Part shown: piece by piece, positions 7,452 to 18,112 of the stretch
Layout of the letters: the number at the start of each line of letters is the position of its first letter
Position numbering within the stretch: the stretch's first letter is position 1
DNA from: Phaeoceros laevis
Lineage: Eukaryota > Anthocerotophyta > Anthocerotopsida > Notothyladales
Length of the DNA: 29,104 bases
Assembly (NCBI GenBank): GCA_049999765.1
Contig: JBNGIQ010007456.1
Coordinates: 1-29,104, forward strand
Direction of reading: 5' to 3'
Program-made: the position numbers and the translations under genes
Notes under the pieces: model-generated
Seen by the model: the letters and a program-made list of their open reading frames with translations, nothing else
Told to the model about the DNA's origin: nothing
Databases searched by the model: none

Positions 7452-8748
7452 TCTCTATAATGGGACCACTATTGCTGCTGGACTGAGAGCTCTGCTGTCT
7501 TGCTGGTACCAACCCAGAGGTTAGTGTATCTGGATCACCGTGCATTGCAATTCCAGTTGGTTCATACCGTTCATCTATTGCTCGTTGCTCAGCAGTGGTA
7601 GTTAAGAGAAACTGCTCATGGAAGATTACACTCCGTGCATGTGTCGTGGTCCTGCTGTTGGGATCAAATAGTTTATACCCTTTGATTCCTTTAGTATAGC
7701 CAATGAAGACATACTTCCTGGCTTTATAATCTAACTTCACACGTTGGTCTTCTGAGAGGTGTGCATATGCTGGAGAACTGAAGATACGAAGGTGATTGAT
7801 ACGAGGTTTATGTGCCGTCCATCTTTCATAAGGTGTTGCACCTTGGTAAACATTGGTAGGCAGGCGATTAATCACATAGGCGGCAGTAGCAACGGCTTCT
7901 CCCCAGTATCCACGTGAGAGCCCAGCAAGTTTCAGCATAGACTTGGCAGTCTCTTGCAATCTTCGGTTTGTCAATTCAGCAATGGGATTCTGCGAGGATG
8001 TATAAGGTACAGTGTACAGCCGTGCTATCCCCAGCTCCTTGCAGTAATCCACAAATGCGCCACATGTGTACTCACCTCCGTTATCACTACGCAGGATTTT
8101 TAGGAGAGCATCAGTTTGACGTTGGGCATAGGTGACATACTCTCGGAAGCACCCAAGTGTTTGGCTTTTGAACTTGATGAGGTATATCACAAGATAACGG
8201 CTCCAATCATCTATGAAAGTAAGAATATACTTGGCTCGTCCAAATGTGGAAGTTGACATAGGCCCGCATAGGTCTGAGTGCACCAACTCAAGGAGCTTGG
8301 TTGCACGCATGGGGTTGGAGTCCGTATAATGTAATCTGTGGTGTTTGCCAAACACGCATGCTTCACAAAATTGTTTCTCAACATTTTTAAGGAGAAACTG
8401 CTCTCTGTAGAGGTTGGTAGAGCTGGCAACCATAGCCTTCATCTTCTCAAAGTTAGTACGTCCAAGGCAACAATGCCACAGCATAGTCTGTTGCTTGACA
8501 TTAGCTGCTACTTTCACATGTGCAGATGCAACTAGGGGGAGCTTTGAGATGAAGTCCATTTTGTAGATATCATTGACTGGCGTACCAGTTGCCTTGACAG
8601 TTCCTCTGGATAGTGGATCAGTGATGGTGCAGGTCATGCCACTAAAGAAAACATCTAATGATGTTTGAATTGTGAACTTGAGAAGAGCTACAAGGTTCTT
8701 GACCATCTTAGGGACATGGAGGACATCTTGTAAGTAAATGGTGGTGTG
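7399..8748 (-). pseudogene. Integrase of element B, long intact frame but damaged zinc finger
   Basis: The frame is open for 435 residues from 8706 to 7399; a TAA at 8749-8751 separates it from the protease. The N-terminal HHCC finger reads WHCCLGRTN ... FCEACVFGKHH, where the usual second His (LGH) is Arg. The catalytic core has HSDLCGPM (D145), FIDDWSRY, RSDNGGEY (D208) and QNPIAELTNR (E244), giving a D-35-E spacing between the last two. The region RINHLRIFSSPAYAHL and GYKLFDP follow as in other copia integrases. It joins DNA ends to target in the nucleus. A frameshift near 7450 separates it from reverse transcriptase. Confidence 0.93.
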
Positions 8749-8751
8749 ATC

Positions 8752-8969
8752 TTAAAGAAGAATAGGGACTGTACCCCTGCCAGCTATTGGGCTCCCTCTA
8801 TCATCACCCATCAAAACAACCTGACCAGGTGGCATCTTGGTATACTCACTAAACGCATCTCTTTGTCGACAGCAATGTGCTGATGCCCCTGAATCAAGAA
8901 ACCATGAGTTTGACTCTGTTTCAGTGGAGACAAGACACACTGCTAACAATGTGTGCCACTTGCATTGTG
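8752..8969 (-). pseudogene. Protease of element B
   Basis: Aspartic protease with a correct active site, WFLDSGASAHCC, then KMPPGQVVLMGDDRG and AGRGTVPILL. The upstream codons (AQCKWHTLLAVCLVSTETES) run straight from gag once the LINE is removed: gag ends APPETNL at 18113, and the frame continues at 8969. A TAA at 8749-8751 ends it prematurely. Element A has DSCAS at the same site. Confidence 0.9.
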
Positions 8970-8983
8970 CCAGGTTGGTTTCT
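8970..8983. other. Left target-site duplication of the LINE (14 bp)
   Basis: CCAGGTTGGTTTCT next to the LINE poly(A) end, repeated at 18099-18112 at the LINE 5' end. The last T is ambiguous because a T run follows. The length is typical of target-primed reverse transcription. Removing 9,129 bp (LINE plus one copy) keeps the gag-protease frame. Confidence 0.93.
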
Positions 8984-10369
8984 TTTTTTTTGTGTTAATC
9001 GGCCCCTTTTCTTTATAAATACAAATTCATTTTACATTGTTCTCAATTTTCTATCCAACTAATGCGCTAGCTAAAGATATCCTGGATCCCTAACTAGCGC
9101 AGGTCTTCCTTCCTTGGAGCCGTGCAAAACAACAAAAAATCCCTTTATTACGCTCCTTTCGCGCGGCCCCATCCGACACATGTCCAACTTCCGTTCCGAC
9201 TTCATTACTCCTCCCACAATGTGGCTCCCGGCACTTGCGGTATCCCGGCCAGGAAAAAACACTCCCTTCTGTTGTCGGCCCGCCACACCAGATTCCTCCT
9301 ATTTAAGGAAATTGCGTGCGCACCAGAAGGCAGCGAGCCGTGCATGGTCACCTCAGTTAGCCTCATTTCGTTGCTCCGCCTTACACAACTAGCTCCCGAT
9401 GGCCCGTTTCTCCTGCGCAACTCCACGGCAAGTTCTTCTCTGCCTCCGCTCCATTGCCCTTCTGCTTGATCTGGCATGTCTCCAGGAGGAGCCGCGCATC
9501 GCTTAAGCTTGCAAGCTGTCTGCAAATGCTTTCCTTGTATTTTTTCGCTTCCTCTATGGTAGGTGGCGAAGCATTGCACATAGATATATAGATCTCCAGG
9601 CTTCTTACTAACCTGAACATGTGGATATCCGTGAGCGCAGCTCTCCCCAGTAAGCGCCTTCTGCCGTGGCCACCCCCTGCACTGCTCCTCTTGGGGAAGT
9701 CGCCCACCACTGCTGCGTGGCTCATCTCTCGGTAATCGGTCCTTGCAGGGTATCGCCACCTGGAGTTTCTCGCACCCTGCCTTCGCTTCGTCTCTCTTGA
9801 GCACAAGGGCACCACCTTGCCTCTAACAAGTACCTCGTGACAGTTTGGTACCCTGGTCACTCAAGGGGCCCCCATACCTGCTCAGCATAGATCTAGGCCT
9901 GCCACGCACAATTTTCAACATATGCTTTGTAACTGCCTTGCCGTTCAACCTCATACTTTCACTGCTTCCCAGCCTAACCTCTTGCATTGTGTCTTTTATT
10001 CCAGCTTCGTCTCTGGGAAGATTCCTTCTACTGTTTATGCCGCGCAGCATCTTCAACGATTGGTGATCCAGGGACAACGGGTTTGCCACACACCTGTCCG
10101 CTGGCAGAGGATGTTTGCCCGCTCCCACTCCACCGCTTGAAATCTTTTCGGACGCTTCTGCTTTAACGCGGCTCCTGTGGTGACCACATTTGCCCAGATC
10201 TTGCACAGGGTAGTTTGAATGGTTTGACAGTCTTCCCCTCCGTAAATTTCAAAAGTCCAGTTCGTCCACAATTCAAACAGTGTGGACGACCATGTCACCA
10301 TCCACCACTGCTGACTTCTGAATGGTTTACCTGTGCCTTCGTCTATTCCAAACAGGGCTGCTTACCTCC
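8984..10369 (-). other. 3' region of the LINE, no domain assigned, poly(A) end
   Basis: About 1.4 kb between the zf-RVT-like segment and the poly(A). Several frames stay open for 100-200 codons on the element strand, which suggests decayed coding sequence, and some plant LINEs carry an RNase H here, but I see no catalytic RNase H motif. The last bases before the A tract include GTATTTATAAAGAAAAGG, with TATAAA as a possible polyadenylation signal. The A tract is about 8-9 nt. Confidence 0.55.
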
Positions 10370-10790
10370 CGATAGTAGGCCTTGCTGGGGATTCCAACCT
10401 TCTGATCCAGCTCTGGATGTGGCCCCAAATTTCCCTAGCATATGTGCATTCGTAAAAAATGTGGCTGCTCGTGTGTTTACTGTTGATTCTACATCTGTTG
10501 CAGGTACTCATTTCAAAAAGCTCCAGGATATCATTCCACCTATCCGAATTTGGGAGTGCCTTCTATAGCATCAGCCAAATAGTCGAGGCCGTTTTCGGTA
10601 GGATTCCTGGCGATTTCCAAAGGTTTTGAGCCATCTTCTTCTGTTTCCATTCCGCCGTCTCCCAGCTAGGCACCAGAGGTTCCCTTCCCTTTGGTTTATA
10701 TGTGCTTATGAGCGTCTTATATAGCCTGTTGGTCTAGTAGTTGAAAAAAGAAGTTTTTTTCTGATTCCGTTTTGTGCCTGCAGGCCACCA
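10370..10790 (-). pseudogene. ORF2 C-terminus of the LINE, degenerate zf-RVT-like segment
   Basis: Beyond the stop of the long reverse transcriptase frame, another frame gives CNRCRINSKHTSSHIFYEC followed by TYAREIW. This is the CxxC ... H ... C plus A-x-x-x-W arrangement of the zinc-binding region found at the end of plant LINE reverse transcriptases (zf-RVT). Before it, IWLML*KALPNSDRW resembles the helix that usually precedes it, in a shifted frame and with a stop. Frames then end near 10370. Confidence 0.72.
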
Positions 10791-13424
10791 TCACCTCGAC
10801 ATAGTGACTTCCTTCTGTGACAGAGTAGTGGCTTCATGCCACACTTTTTCTGCCTTCTGGAGGCTCGGGCACATTAGCAATTCACTTCCTAATACCCATT
10901 TGATCTTCTCCACCTTGTGCAGTACCGTTATTGGTGCTAGATCAGCTGCAAGCACTGCAAAAGTCATGCCCGAGCTTTCCACAATATTTGATCTTGGTTG
11001 CTTCACGTACTCCTTCACTACTGCCACTTGTTCCTGGAATCCTTGTAGTCTCATGAGAAGCAGCGCCCTGCCTGGTTCGAAAATCCCTCTTTCAGCTATA
11101 CTGAGCATATCTGTATACCACTCTCTCCTCTGCAGGGTAGTCTGATTCTGCATTGCTGCTCTATAACTCTCGCTCACGCCCTGACTGATGCTTGCAGAGA
11201 CCAACTCCGTGCAGCTGGGCGGGACGTGGTAAACAGCAGACATCTCTTGAGCTGTGTACCATCTATCACATTGCCAGTGCCAAGCGTCACCCAAATTTGT
11301 AAGTCCTCTCCTGGCTGCATCTTTCAATCGGCGTGACCCTTTCATTTTCTTTGTTGTCTCATGTTGCCAAACTTGGCCATGTCCTTGCAATTTCGCAGAT
11401 GTGGCCTCATCTCTGTCTCCAGGTGGCACCCAGATCAACAGCTTTTTAAGCTCCTTCCAGCTTTTCCATATGGCCCTCCATAGAGGTGATCCCACATGCT
11501 CACGCATTCTGGGTTTGCCAGCAAACAGGTGTCCCGTTGACTCCGTCCCTTCTTTAACAACACTGATTGAGGCCAGACGCTTTGTGATATAAGGTTTCCA
11601 GGGGTACGAGGTCGGCGGAAGTGCCTTTAAAATCCATTGTCCATGGAGCAATTTTGCTTTTTGGATCGGATCCACTAACCCCAGTCCTCCATTCTCTTTT
11701 GACTGTATCATATGGTTCCATGCCACTTTGTGAATGGAAGGAGTATCTACCGACTTGTTCCATAGGAAGTTCATGATAATTTGCTGCAGCCTTTTGAGAT
11801 CAGCGTTTGATGGAGCCCAATCAAAAACGAAATACCAAAGAGTGGCCGTAAGTATGTGATTGATCGCCAATACTCTTGCTGCAAGTGATAATTCCATTAG
11901 TTGCATGCTCCTAGCTTTCCTAATAAACTTGAGGAAAATTTGTTTACTAATCTCCGCATTCTCTTCTCCCTCTTTCAGAGGCAACCCCAAGTAAGGGTGA
12001 GAGTCATCTCCCGTTATTCGAGTGATATGGTGAAGGCAATCTGGCGGATCTTCCAGGTTAATACACAGCATTTTCGTCTTTTCCCAATTAATTTTACAGC
12101 CAGAAAGTGCGCTGTACTCTTCAGTCACCTCCATGGCAGTCTCAAGAGATTCTGTCTCAGGCTTCAGCATCATCAGGGTATCATCCGCGAATCCTGAGAC
12201 TTTGAGCTCCTGCCCCTCTGGATCACTAATTCCTTTTACTTCTTTGCACTCCTTGAGTCGCCAGATGAAGAAATCCGTCATAATCACAAAGAGTGCTGGT
12301 GACAAGGGGTCCCCTTGGCGTACTGCTTTGCTAATTGGGATTCGATTTGTCACATCACCATTCACTGCCACTCTCGCCCCAGCATCCTCCATGAGGATTC
12401 CAAACAACCTCAGGTATTTGGGCCCAAACCCATACTTTTTAAGACAGCTCCACAAGAAGTGCCAATGTACACTATCATATGCTTTTTCAAAATCTAACGA
12501 CAGCAACACTGCAGGGGTTTTTGTTTTTTGTAGCCACCACTTCGCCTCCCGAATGAGCAACACATTGTCCAGGATGCAGCGCCCCTTTATGAATCCCCTC
12601 TGCTCTTTCTGTACCCATTCATCCATAAAAGGAGCAATCCTGTCATCAAGTACCTTTGAAATCATTTTATAAAAGGTGGTAAGTAGCGATAAAGGCCTCC
12701 AGCATTTGATCCCGGTTTCTACTTTTGCCTTTGGTACTAACGCGATGAGACTCTCGTTCAAGGTCTCCCCCATAGTCCCTCCAGTCCACACTTGGTGGAG
12801 AGCCTCCATCAGAGTCTTCTTGATGAACTCCCATCCCCACAAGAAGAACTCTTTGGGGTATCCGTCCAGGCCAGGGCTCTTCCCGTTGGGCATGTTTTGA
12901 AGTGTTGTTCTAATTTCATCCTCCGTGATGTCCGCTTCCAGCACTACCATTTGAGCAGGGATGACTCTCCTAAGGAAGCCTTCAAACTTTTGCCATTTCT
13001 CTCCCCATCCTGGAGGTTTATCTTCACCCTTCAAGAAGCTTGTAAAATGTTCCTCTATCATGCTTTTTAAACCTAAATGCTCCTCTTGTGGCACACCATC
13101 TTTGTCAGGGAGGGGAGGGATGGTGTTTTTGCACCTTCTCTGTCTGAGTCTGGAGAAGAAAAATTTTTGAGGGATGTCTCCCTGAGCAGCCCACTTAATC
13201 TTCGCCCTCTGGTACCACCCTCTGGCCTTCTTATGTTCCAGGCTTTGCAACCACAGCTTGGCCTCCTCCACCTCTTTAAGCACCTGTGCATTCCTGGAGC
13301 TTCTTCTTTCGGCCTGCTGTTGTAAGTCCGCAACTTTTTGCCTTGCTTCCTCTTCTTCCTGCTGAGCCTCTTTGGCTTTCTGACAACCAAACACAAGTAC
13401 TTTTTGGTGGTGTCGAAAGCACAC
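10791..13424 (-). pseudogene. ORF2 of the LINE: reverse transcriptase, long open frame
   Basis: An 877-residue open frame containing the complete reverse transcriptase core. After a coiled-coil linker (residues about 15-70, Glu/Gln/Arg-rich) come MPNGKSPGLDG (near 178), CWRPLSLL, EQRGFIKGR, LSLDFEKAYDSV (catalytic Asp near 310), RQGDPLSPALF (near 369) and FADD (near 412), followed by LSGCKINWEKTK and YLGLPL. This is the L1-clade order. The enzyme copies LINE RNA at the nicked target site. The frame is surprisingly intact compared with ORF1 and the endonuclease, but it is separated from the endonuclease by a frameshift between about 13420 and 13073. Confidence 0.95.
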
Positions 13425-14368
13425 AGCAACTTGGCTAAACCTGATTTACTAGGATCCTCTTGTTGCTGCTTCCATAGTCCCGAGACTCTTTCTAGCACTT
13501 CCGGATACTTCAGTAGATCCGTATTCAAACGCCACATACGCCTATCAACCTTAGGCCTCTCCAGCACAAGATCACTCAGATTAATGTTAAGAAGGATCGG
13601 CGCATGGTCCGATTGTGCAGTTCCAGGTATAATACCATAACTGTCCACTCTCTCTTGCCAGCTAGTAGGTATGTAAATCCTGTCCAGTCTACTAGTGATG
13701 AAAGTATTTGGATCCTCTCTTGCATTTGACCAACTAAAGTTTAGAGAATACCTAGTTTTTTTGTGCAGGGTTAGTCCTCCAGGGATCAACAACCTGCAAC
13801 TCTGTATCTCGAAGTCTTTGCCAGCCTAACGATACTTGTGTTTGCTCCGACGAAACACCTCCCTCCTTGTCCATGCTGGATTCCACGAAGTTGAAATCCC
13901 CACCAACCACCCACTTCTTGTTCATGTCCAGGTCTGCCTCTATTCTTCTCCATGTCCTTCTCCTAGTGGCAGAGACACATGGAGCATATAGATTGCAAAT
14001 GCCCACTTCTCCTGTTTCAAGTGTCATTAGAATCCACACAAAGCTTTTCCTCACGTCTTGTCCCATGGCTGAGACTTTCTTTGCCAGCTCATGTCTAACA
14101 GTTTCCGCAACATCACCCTTGTTTCGTCTGCAGGTACCCACCATGTTTTACCCTGGGGCATAAAAACGCGACTCACTTCTTTGATCTTCGCTGCCGTCAA
14201 CTTGTGTTCTTGCACCATGAGCACATCCCATTCAGTATGTGTATCCATGAAGTTGTTTATCTGCCGCACCTTACTATTGGTAGTACGATAATCACCTAGC
14301 CCTCTTACATTCCAAGAGAAAATTTGCAGCTGCTGTTGATTGCTTTTTTTATACTTACAGTTCATCAT
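13425..14368 (-). pseudogene. ORF2 of the LINE: AP endonuclease, frameshifted
   Basis: The N-terminal nuclease that nicks target DNA. The probable start is Met 14368. Motifs in order are LQIFSWNVRGLG (Asn), WDVLMVQEHKL (Glu), GICNLYAPC, WVVGGDFNFVES (Asp, Asn), SRLDRIYIP and SDHAPILL (Asp-His). These lie in three frames: 14368 to about 14110, about 14120 to 13780, then 13790 onward, so at least two frameshifts are present. All catalytic motifs are still readable. The start lies 45 nt after the ORF1 stop codon. Confidence 0.92.
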
Positions 14369-14677
14369 CTGTTGAATAGTTTACCTGTTACTCCGCTGAA
14401 TAGAAGTCAATCCTCATCCGGTATGGAGCCCTTTGCCCCCCACAGCAGACGACTTTTTCTTACTCTTTCTTATAGGATCAGTGCCTGCTCTGCCCTTTCC
14501 TGCAATTGCCCCTTCGCCATTTGTGCCTTTCTCTTGCAGTGGTGTGGCTTGTTCATTCGTGGCTATCTCTTTAGACTTTGACCTTGTCATTCTTGCTTCC
14601 ACCGCAGCTTCAATCTGAACTCTGGGTTTCTCCTTCCTTGGGGATGGTGAAATCTGTCGCTTTACTACCTCTGTCAG

Positions 14678-15034
14678 CACACCAAGCTCCGACTTCCTTG
14701 AGGTGAGCTTTTCCATAATCTCCAAGTCCACTCTCGGGCTTAACCATTTCCAGTAGCAAGGTACATGTTCACAGCCTTCTAAATCCCTTGCCAAGAGAAT
14801 CTCCACCCTCTTGTTCTCACCTTTTTGTGAATGGACCTTAATTTCTAGAACTGACTCATCCACGTTCTCTGAAATAACGCCTGCAGCTTGGATGTGTTTC
14901 AGAACCTCAGTCACTATTTTCTTTGGTGCTGTTGCTTTGGTCCAGAGTTGGAGCAATTTCAGGCCCCCAGTCACTCCCTCCTCCACCAGCAGGGATATCC
15001 CGTCTATTCCGGCTTTTCGTACTACGATATCCAG
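14678..15034 (-). repeat. LINE ORF1 tail module, copy 2
   Basis: Residues about 163-281 of the frame starting at 15520. It begins LDIVVRKAGIDG and includes ISLLVEEGVTGGLKLLQLW, AAGVISENVDESVLEI, a YWKWL core and DLEIMEKLT. It aligns with copy 1 along its length at roughly 30 percent identity by eye, so the duplication is old. No known domain recognised. Confidence 0.78.
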
Positions 15035-15157
15035 CCATTTTGATTCCATTTCTTCATCCTGACCACGCTGTCGAGGGCTGTTGACAAATCCTTGCTCAGA
15101 TTCTGTGTGGTTTTCCTTACTATCCTCCTCCGAACACTGACTTTCTGCAACCTCAAT

Positions 15158-15520
15158 GCCCTCAGCTTCCAGCTCAAGATGTGTTCTAGTCAGGTGCCGC
15201 ATCGTTTCGGCATCAGTTTCAAGCATCAACCATTTCCAATACTCCGCTTGGGCTTGTTTAACCCTCAGATTATCCTTCAATCTGACTCTCACTTTGTAAA
15301 CAACGCCCTGTCTCGAGAACATAGTGATATCTTCAATCGATTCCGCTATTCTGTTCGTGATTACCCCACCATCTCTAAGCATCTCTATGACACTTGGAAT
15401 CATTTCCTTCTTATCTGGTTCATCATTCCACATGTGCAATAGTTGCAGTCCTCCAAGTTCACCTTCTTCTACTAGCAACTGAAACATGCCTTCTTGTTTT
15501 GTACAGACCTCAATGTCCAC
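15158..15520 (-). repeat. LINE ORF1 tail module, copy 1
   Basis: The frame from 15520 begins VDIEVCTKQEG and includes FQLLVEEGELGGLQLLHMW, RDGGVITNRIAESIEDI, the YWKWL core and DAETMRHLT. The order of conserved blocks (LLVEEG, GGL-x-LL, GVI, ES, YWKWL, LT) is the same as in copy 2. An acidic Ser/Glu-rich linker of about 40 residues separates the two. Confidence 0.78.
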
Positions 15521-15793
15521 CTAGTTGCCCTCCCGTACACCTGTTCCAATGCCTGGGCTTTGCAGCATCATAGGTACCGTTCGTACAGCAGCTGCCTCGC
15601 TTTCAAAGTCCAGAGTCCGCGGAGTCATAGGCTGGACCTCCTGTCCTTGTCCATCACCCTCTATGAGCTCTGGGATCTTCTCTAGGTTCTCCGATAAAGG
15701 CTTTGTTCTCTTCACCACCTTAGGAGTGTTTTCTGCTTGGGGGCTGGTCCCCATAGGTTTCTCCGTTTCAGCTGCCACCGCCGTCATAGGGAC

Positions 15794-16138
15794 CTTTGGA
15801 GATCTATTGTCCCTATTTCTCTTGGCAACCCCTTGTGCGCGATCCCAGTCCATTATGCTACTTGGAACCACCTGTTCCTTACTCTCCTCATTCGCCTTGA
15901 TTTCTTCAGGTATGTCTTCTCCTCTTGTTTCTTTTCGTATTTCACTCTGATCTCCCTTGTCTAGTGCATTTCCCTCTTGCCCTTGCGTAGCAATTCTTTT
16001 GACAGCTGTAGGAGTGTTTGTTACCCCTTTACCGATTTCTTGTTCCATCTGTGACTACAGGACCTCCATCTTTTGAGGGCCCGGGGACCTCATTTCTCTA
16101 TATCGCTTCGCTATGCCTTCATTTCTTGCCCAATCCAT
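15794..16138 (-). repeat. Duplicated MDW...AKR...RSP motif in LINE ORF1
   Basis: MDWARNEGIAKRYREMRSP is encoded at about 16138-16082 and MDWDRAQGVAKRNRDNRSP at about 15853-15797. They are about 285 nt apart in one frame and share 11 of 19 residues. Between them lies a Lys/Glu/Thr-rich segment. This is a second, shorter internal duplication, separate from the larger module. Confidence 0.72.
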
Positions 16139-18098
16139 CTCATTAGGCTGCAGCAACGACTCTTTTCCTATAGTAACTTCAGTTTCCTCTTCCTGTCCAT
16201 GGCCAGCGTTATGTGCCTTCGCATTTTTCGAAGGACTACCTTTCCTGGTGACAACAACCCATTCCCCCTTACTCTTCTTCCCCTCTCATGTTTTCTTTGT
16301 CTCGGTTCTATTGTCCATTTCGTCCACCTTTCCTTTGAGTTTCTCATCCTTACTTTCTCGAAGCGAATCCGTCTTTCCTTTCACAATGACTTTGCCAGGC
16401 ACCGTACTGCTTACCTCTTTCTTCCAATCAATCTGTTCCGCCAGTGCCTTTGAGAGCATGCAAGTGCTGAGCGGTACAGCACTTCTTACTCTCTAACCAT
16501 CTCTAAGCAACTCCTTAATTTTGCGTTTGCTTACCCATTGGTTCTGTCTCGCCAGGGTCTTGTCAAATTGCTCCTCGACGTGTAACACACCCACAAAGTA
16601 TAGGTACTATATCCCATACTGAATTTGATGTGCAACCACACGCTTGTTCATTCTGTTATTCAGTTGCTCCACACTGCCTTTGTCCAGTTCTGGAAAATCC
16701 AGCAATAGCATAGCTTTCATTTTCTGCTCTGCCCTTTCCTAGGTTTGCTCCAAATTAACATTTCTCTGTGATGGATGTGTCACAGACCAAAGAGGGAACG
16801 TTGTTCTTCTTTCATTTGTCGGAATCCATATTTCATCACCTCCTTGCTTTTGTCTCATCAAAATTACTCTTGCCTTGATGATAGTAACCTCCGCATTGTT
16901 TAATTCCTTGAATAGAGTTCTACCCACCTTGCAATTGGCGACATTCGCCGCTTTAGAAAGTACTTTCTGTGCTTTCTTAACTCCCCCGAATCCTGGCAGG
17001 ACAAAGCTGGTCTCTTTGGGACCGCTCCCCCCACATAGCTTCGTCTTCCATGTATTGTGCGCCGGGCAACTCCTCTGCAAGTGATCCTTGCTGCCACACA
17101 AGCGGCATCTTGTGGGCAGCTCGGGATTTAATCAAAAACCTGGTAAATCTCTTCCTTGCTTTCCCCCTCGATGAATTGTATCGTCACCCCTTCAGGGAGG
17201 TTGCCAATGTCTTGTACCTTAACCCCATACCTGGGTTTGGCGTGTTTTCCCCAGAATGTCTCCTTTTCAGGTTTAGTGAAGATCTCCCCTACAGCAGCCA
17301 CCATTGCATCTGCGAAATCAATGCATTCCCTTTTTAATCCAGGTAGCTGCACCCACACAAATTGTTTAGAAAATTTTGTCTTCTCAAGTTCCTGCTGTGG
17401 AGTCCATGGTTCCATGTGAATCGGAAACGTTCCCTTATATAGCCCTCTCATCTGCAGCACTTTCTCGGTGTCATTCACGTCCGACATCCTAATATGGAAA
17501 GATTGATCGTCTTTCACATACACAGAAACATGCACAATCCTTGTGGCTTGCTTCACGTACTCTTCCAGGTCACATTCATTAGGCATCGCTCCTTCCACTT
17601 TGCTAAGAATGGATGTGCTCCTCAGTTTCATCCTAGCTTGTGGGATAATCCCTATAGAGTCTTGCAGCAGAATCGGTGGTTGCAGCGTTACCTGCCTCTT
17701 CTTTGCTCCGACTGTGCATTCTGTATACCCGGCAGCTGACGTGCCTCCATCCTTGCTGACCTTGTTAGTCAAGTCCCGCTCTCTCCCTTTGTGCACCGCA
17801 TTGGTGCCCAAGTGCACATTTTCCGCACTCCCTGCAACATTTTCGTGCAGTACAGCCGACAATCCTGCCCCATTGTTCTCAGGTGGGCGGATCTCTCCCA
17901 TACATTTGTCTCTCACAAGTTCTCCTAATAGCTTAAGCAGCTCCGCCTGAGCTGCACCTATGCTTGATTCAGGTGGCCGACCTTCGCGAGCCACCCCATT
18001 TCGAGGTCCCATCTCCATCGCGCCTACACGCGGGCACCTACGTGCGGGCCCCTAGGCGCTCATCGCCGCCCGCTTCCCGCGCTCCCAGCCCTCAGGAT

Positions 18099-18112
18099 CC
18101 AGGTTGGTTTCT
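18099..18112. other. Right target-site duplication of the LINE
   Basis: Second copy of CCAGGTTGGTTTCT, at the LINE 5' end. On the minus strand it lies at the end of the gag coding of element B (ETNL codons). Confidence 0.93.

Larger units (their letters stand above)
14414..18018 (-). pseudogene. ORF1 of the LINE: DUF4283-like, zinc knuckle, very long repeat-bearing tail
   Basis: From Met 18018 an open frame of 296 codons carries the plant LINE ORF1 region (GTFPIHMEPWTPQQE, QFVWVQLPGL), like DUF4283, an RNA-binding module. A one-base frameshift near 17128 leads to LPTRCRLCGSKDHLQRSC, a CCHC knuckle. The same frame then continues to 14414, broken only by stops: TAG at 16739, two more TAG, a TGA near 16288, TAG near 16056 and TAG at 15521. 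Read through these, ORF1 is about 1,200 codons, much longer than usual. The tail contains EWVVVTRKG, a repeated MDWxRxxGxAKRxRxxRSP motif, two copies of a module of about 120 residues, and a basic C-terminus (RKSKKKSS). Confidence 0.82.
8984..18098 (-). mobile_element. L1-type LINE, near full length, inserted in element B
   Basis: A 9.1 kb non-LTR retrotransposon flanked by a 14-bp TSD. On its own strand it has a GC-rich 5' leader of about 80 nt, ORF1 (DUF4283-like region, zinc knuckle, long repeat-bearing tail), ORF2 (AP endonuclease, reverse transcriptase, zf-RVT-like region), an unassigned 3' region and a short poly(A). Plant L1 elements are usually 6-7 kb; the excess lies mainly in ORF1. 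ORF1 has one frameshift and six in-frame stops, and ORF2 at least three frameshifts, so it is dead. Because the 5' end reaches the TSD about 80 nt before ORF1, it is probably not strongly 5' truncated. Confidence 0.95.

Noticed and set aside
10791-13424. Possible independent host gene for the 877-residue ORF
   Set aside because: It contains all LINE reverse transcriptase motifs and lies between LINE endonuclease and zf-RVT sequence within the 14-bp TSDs.
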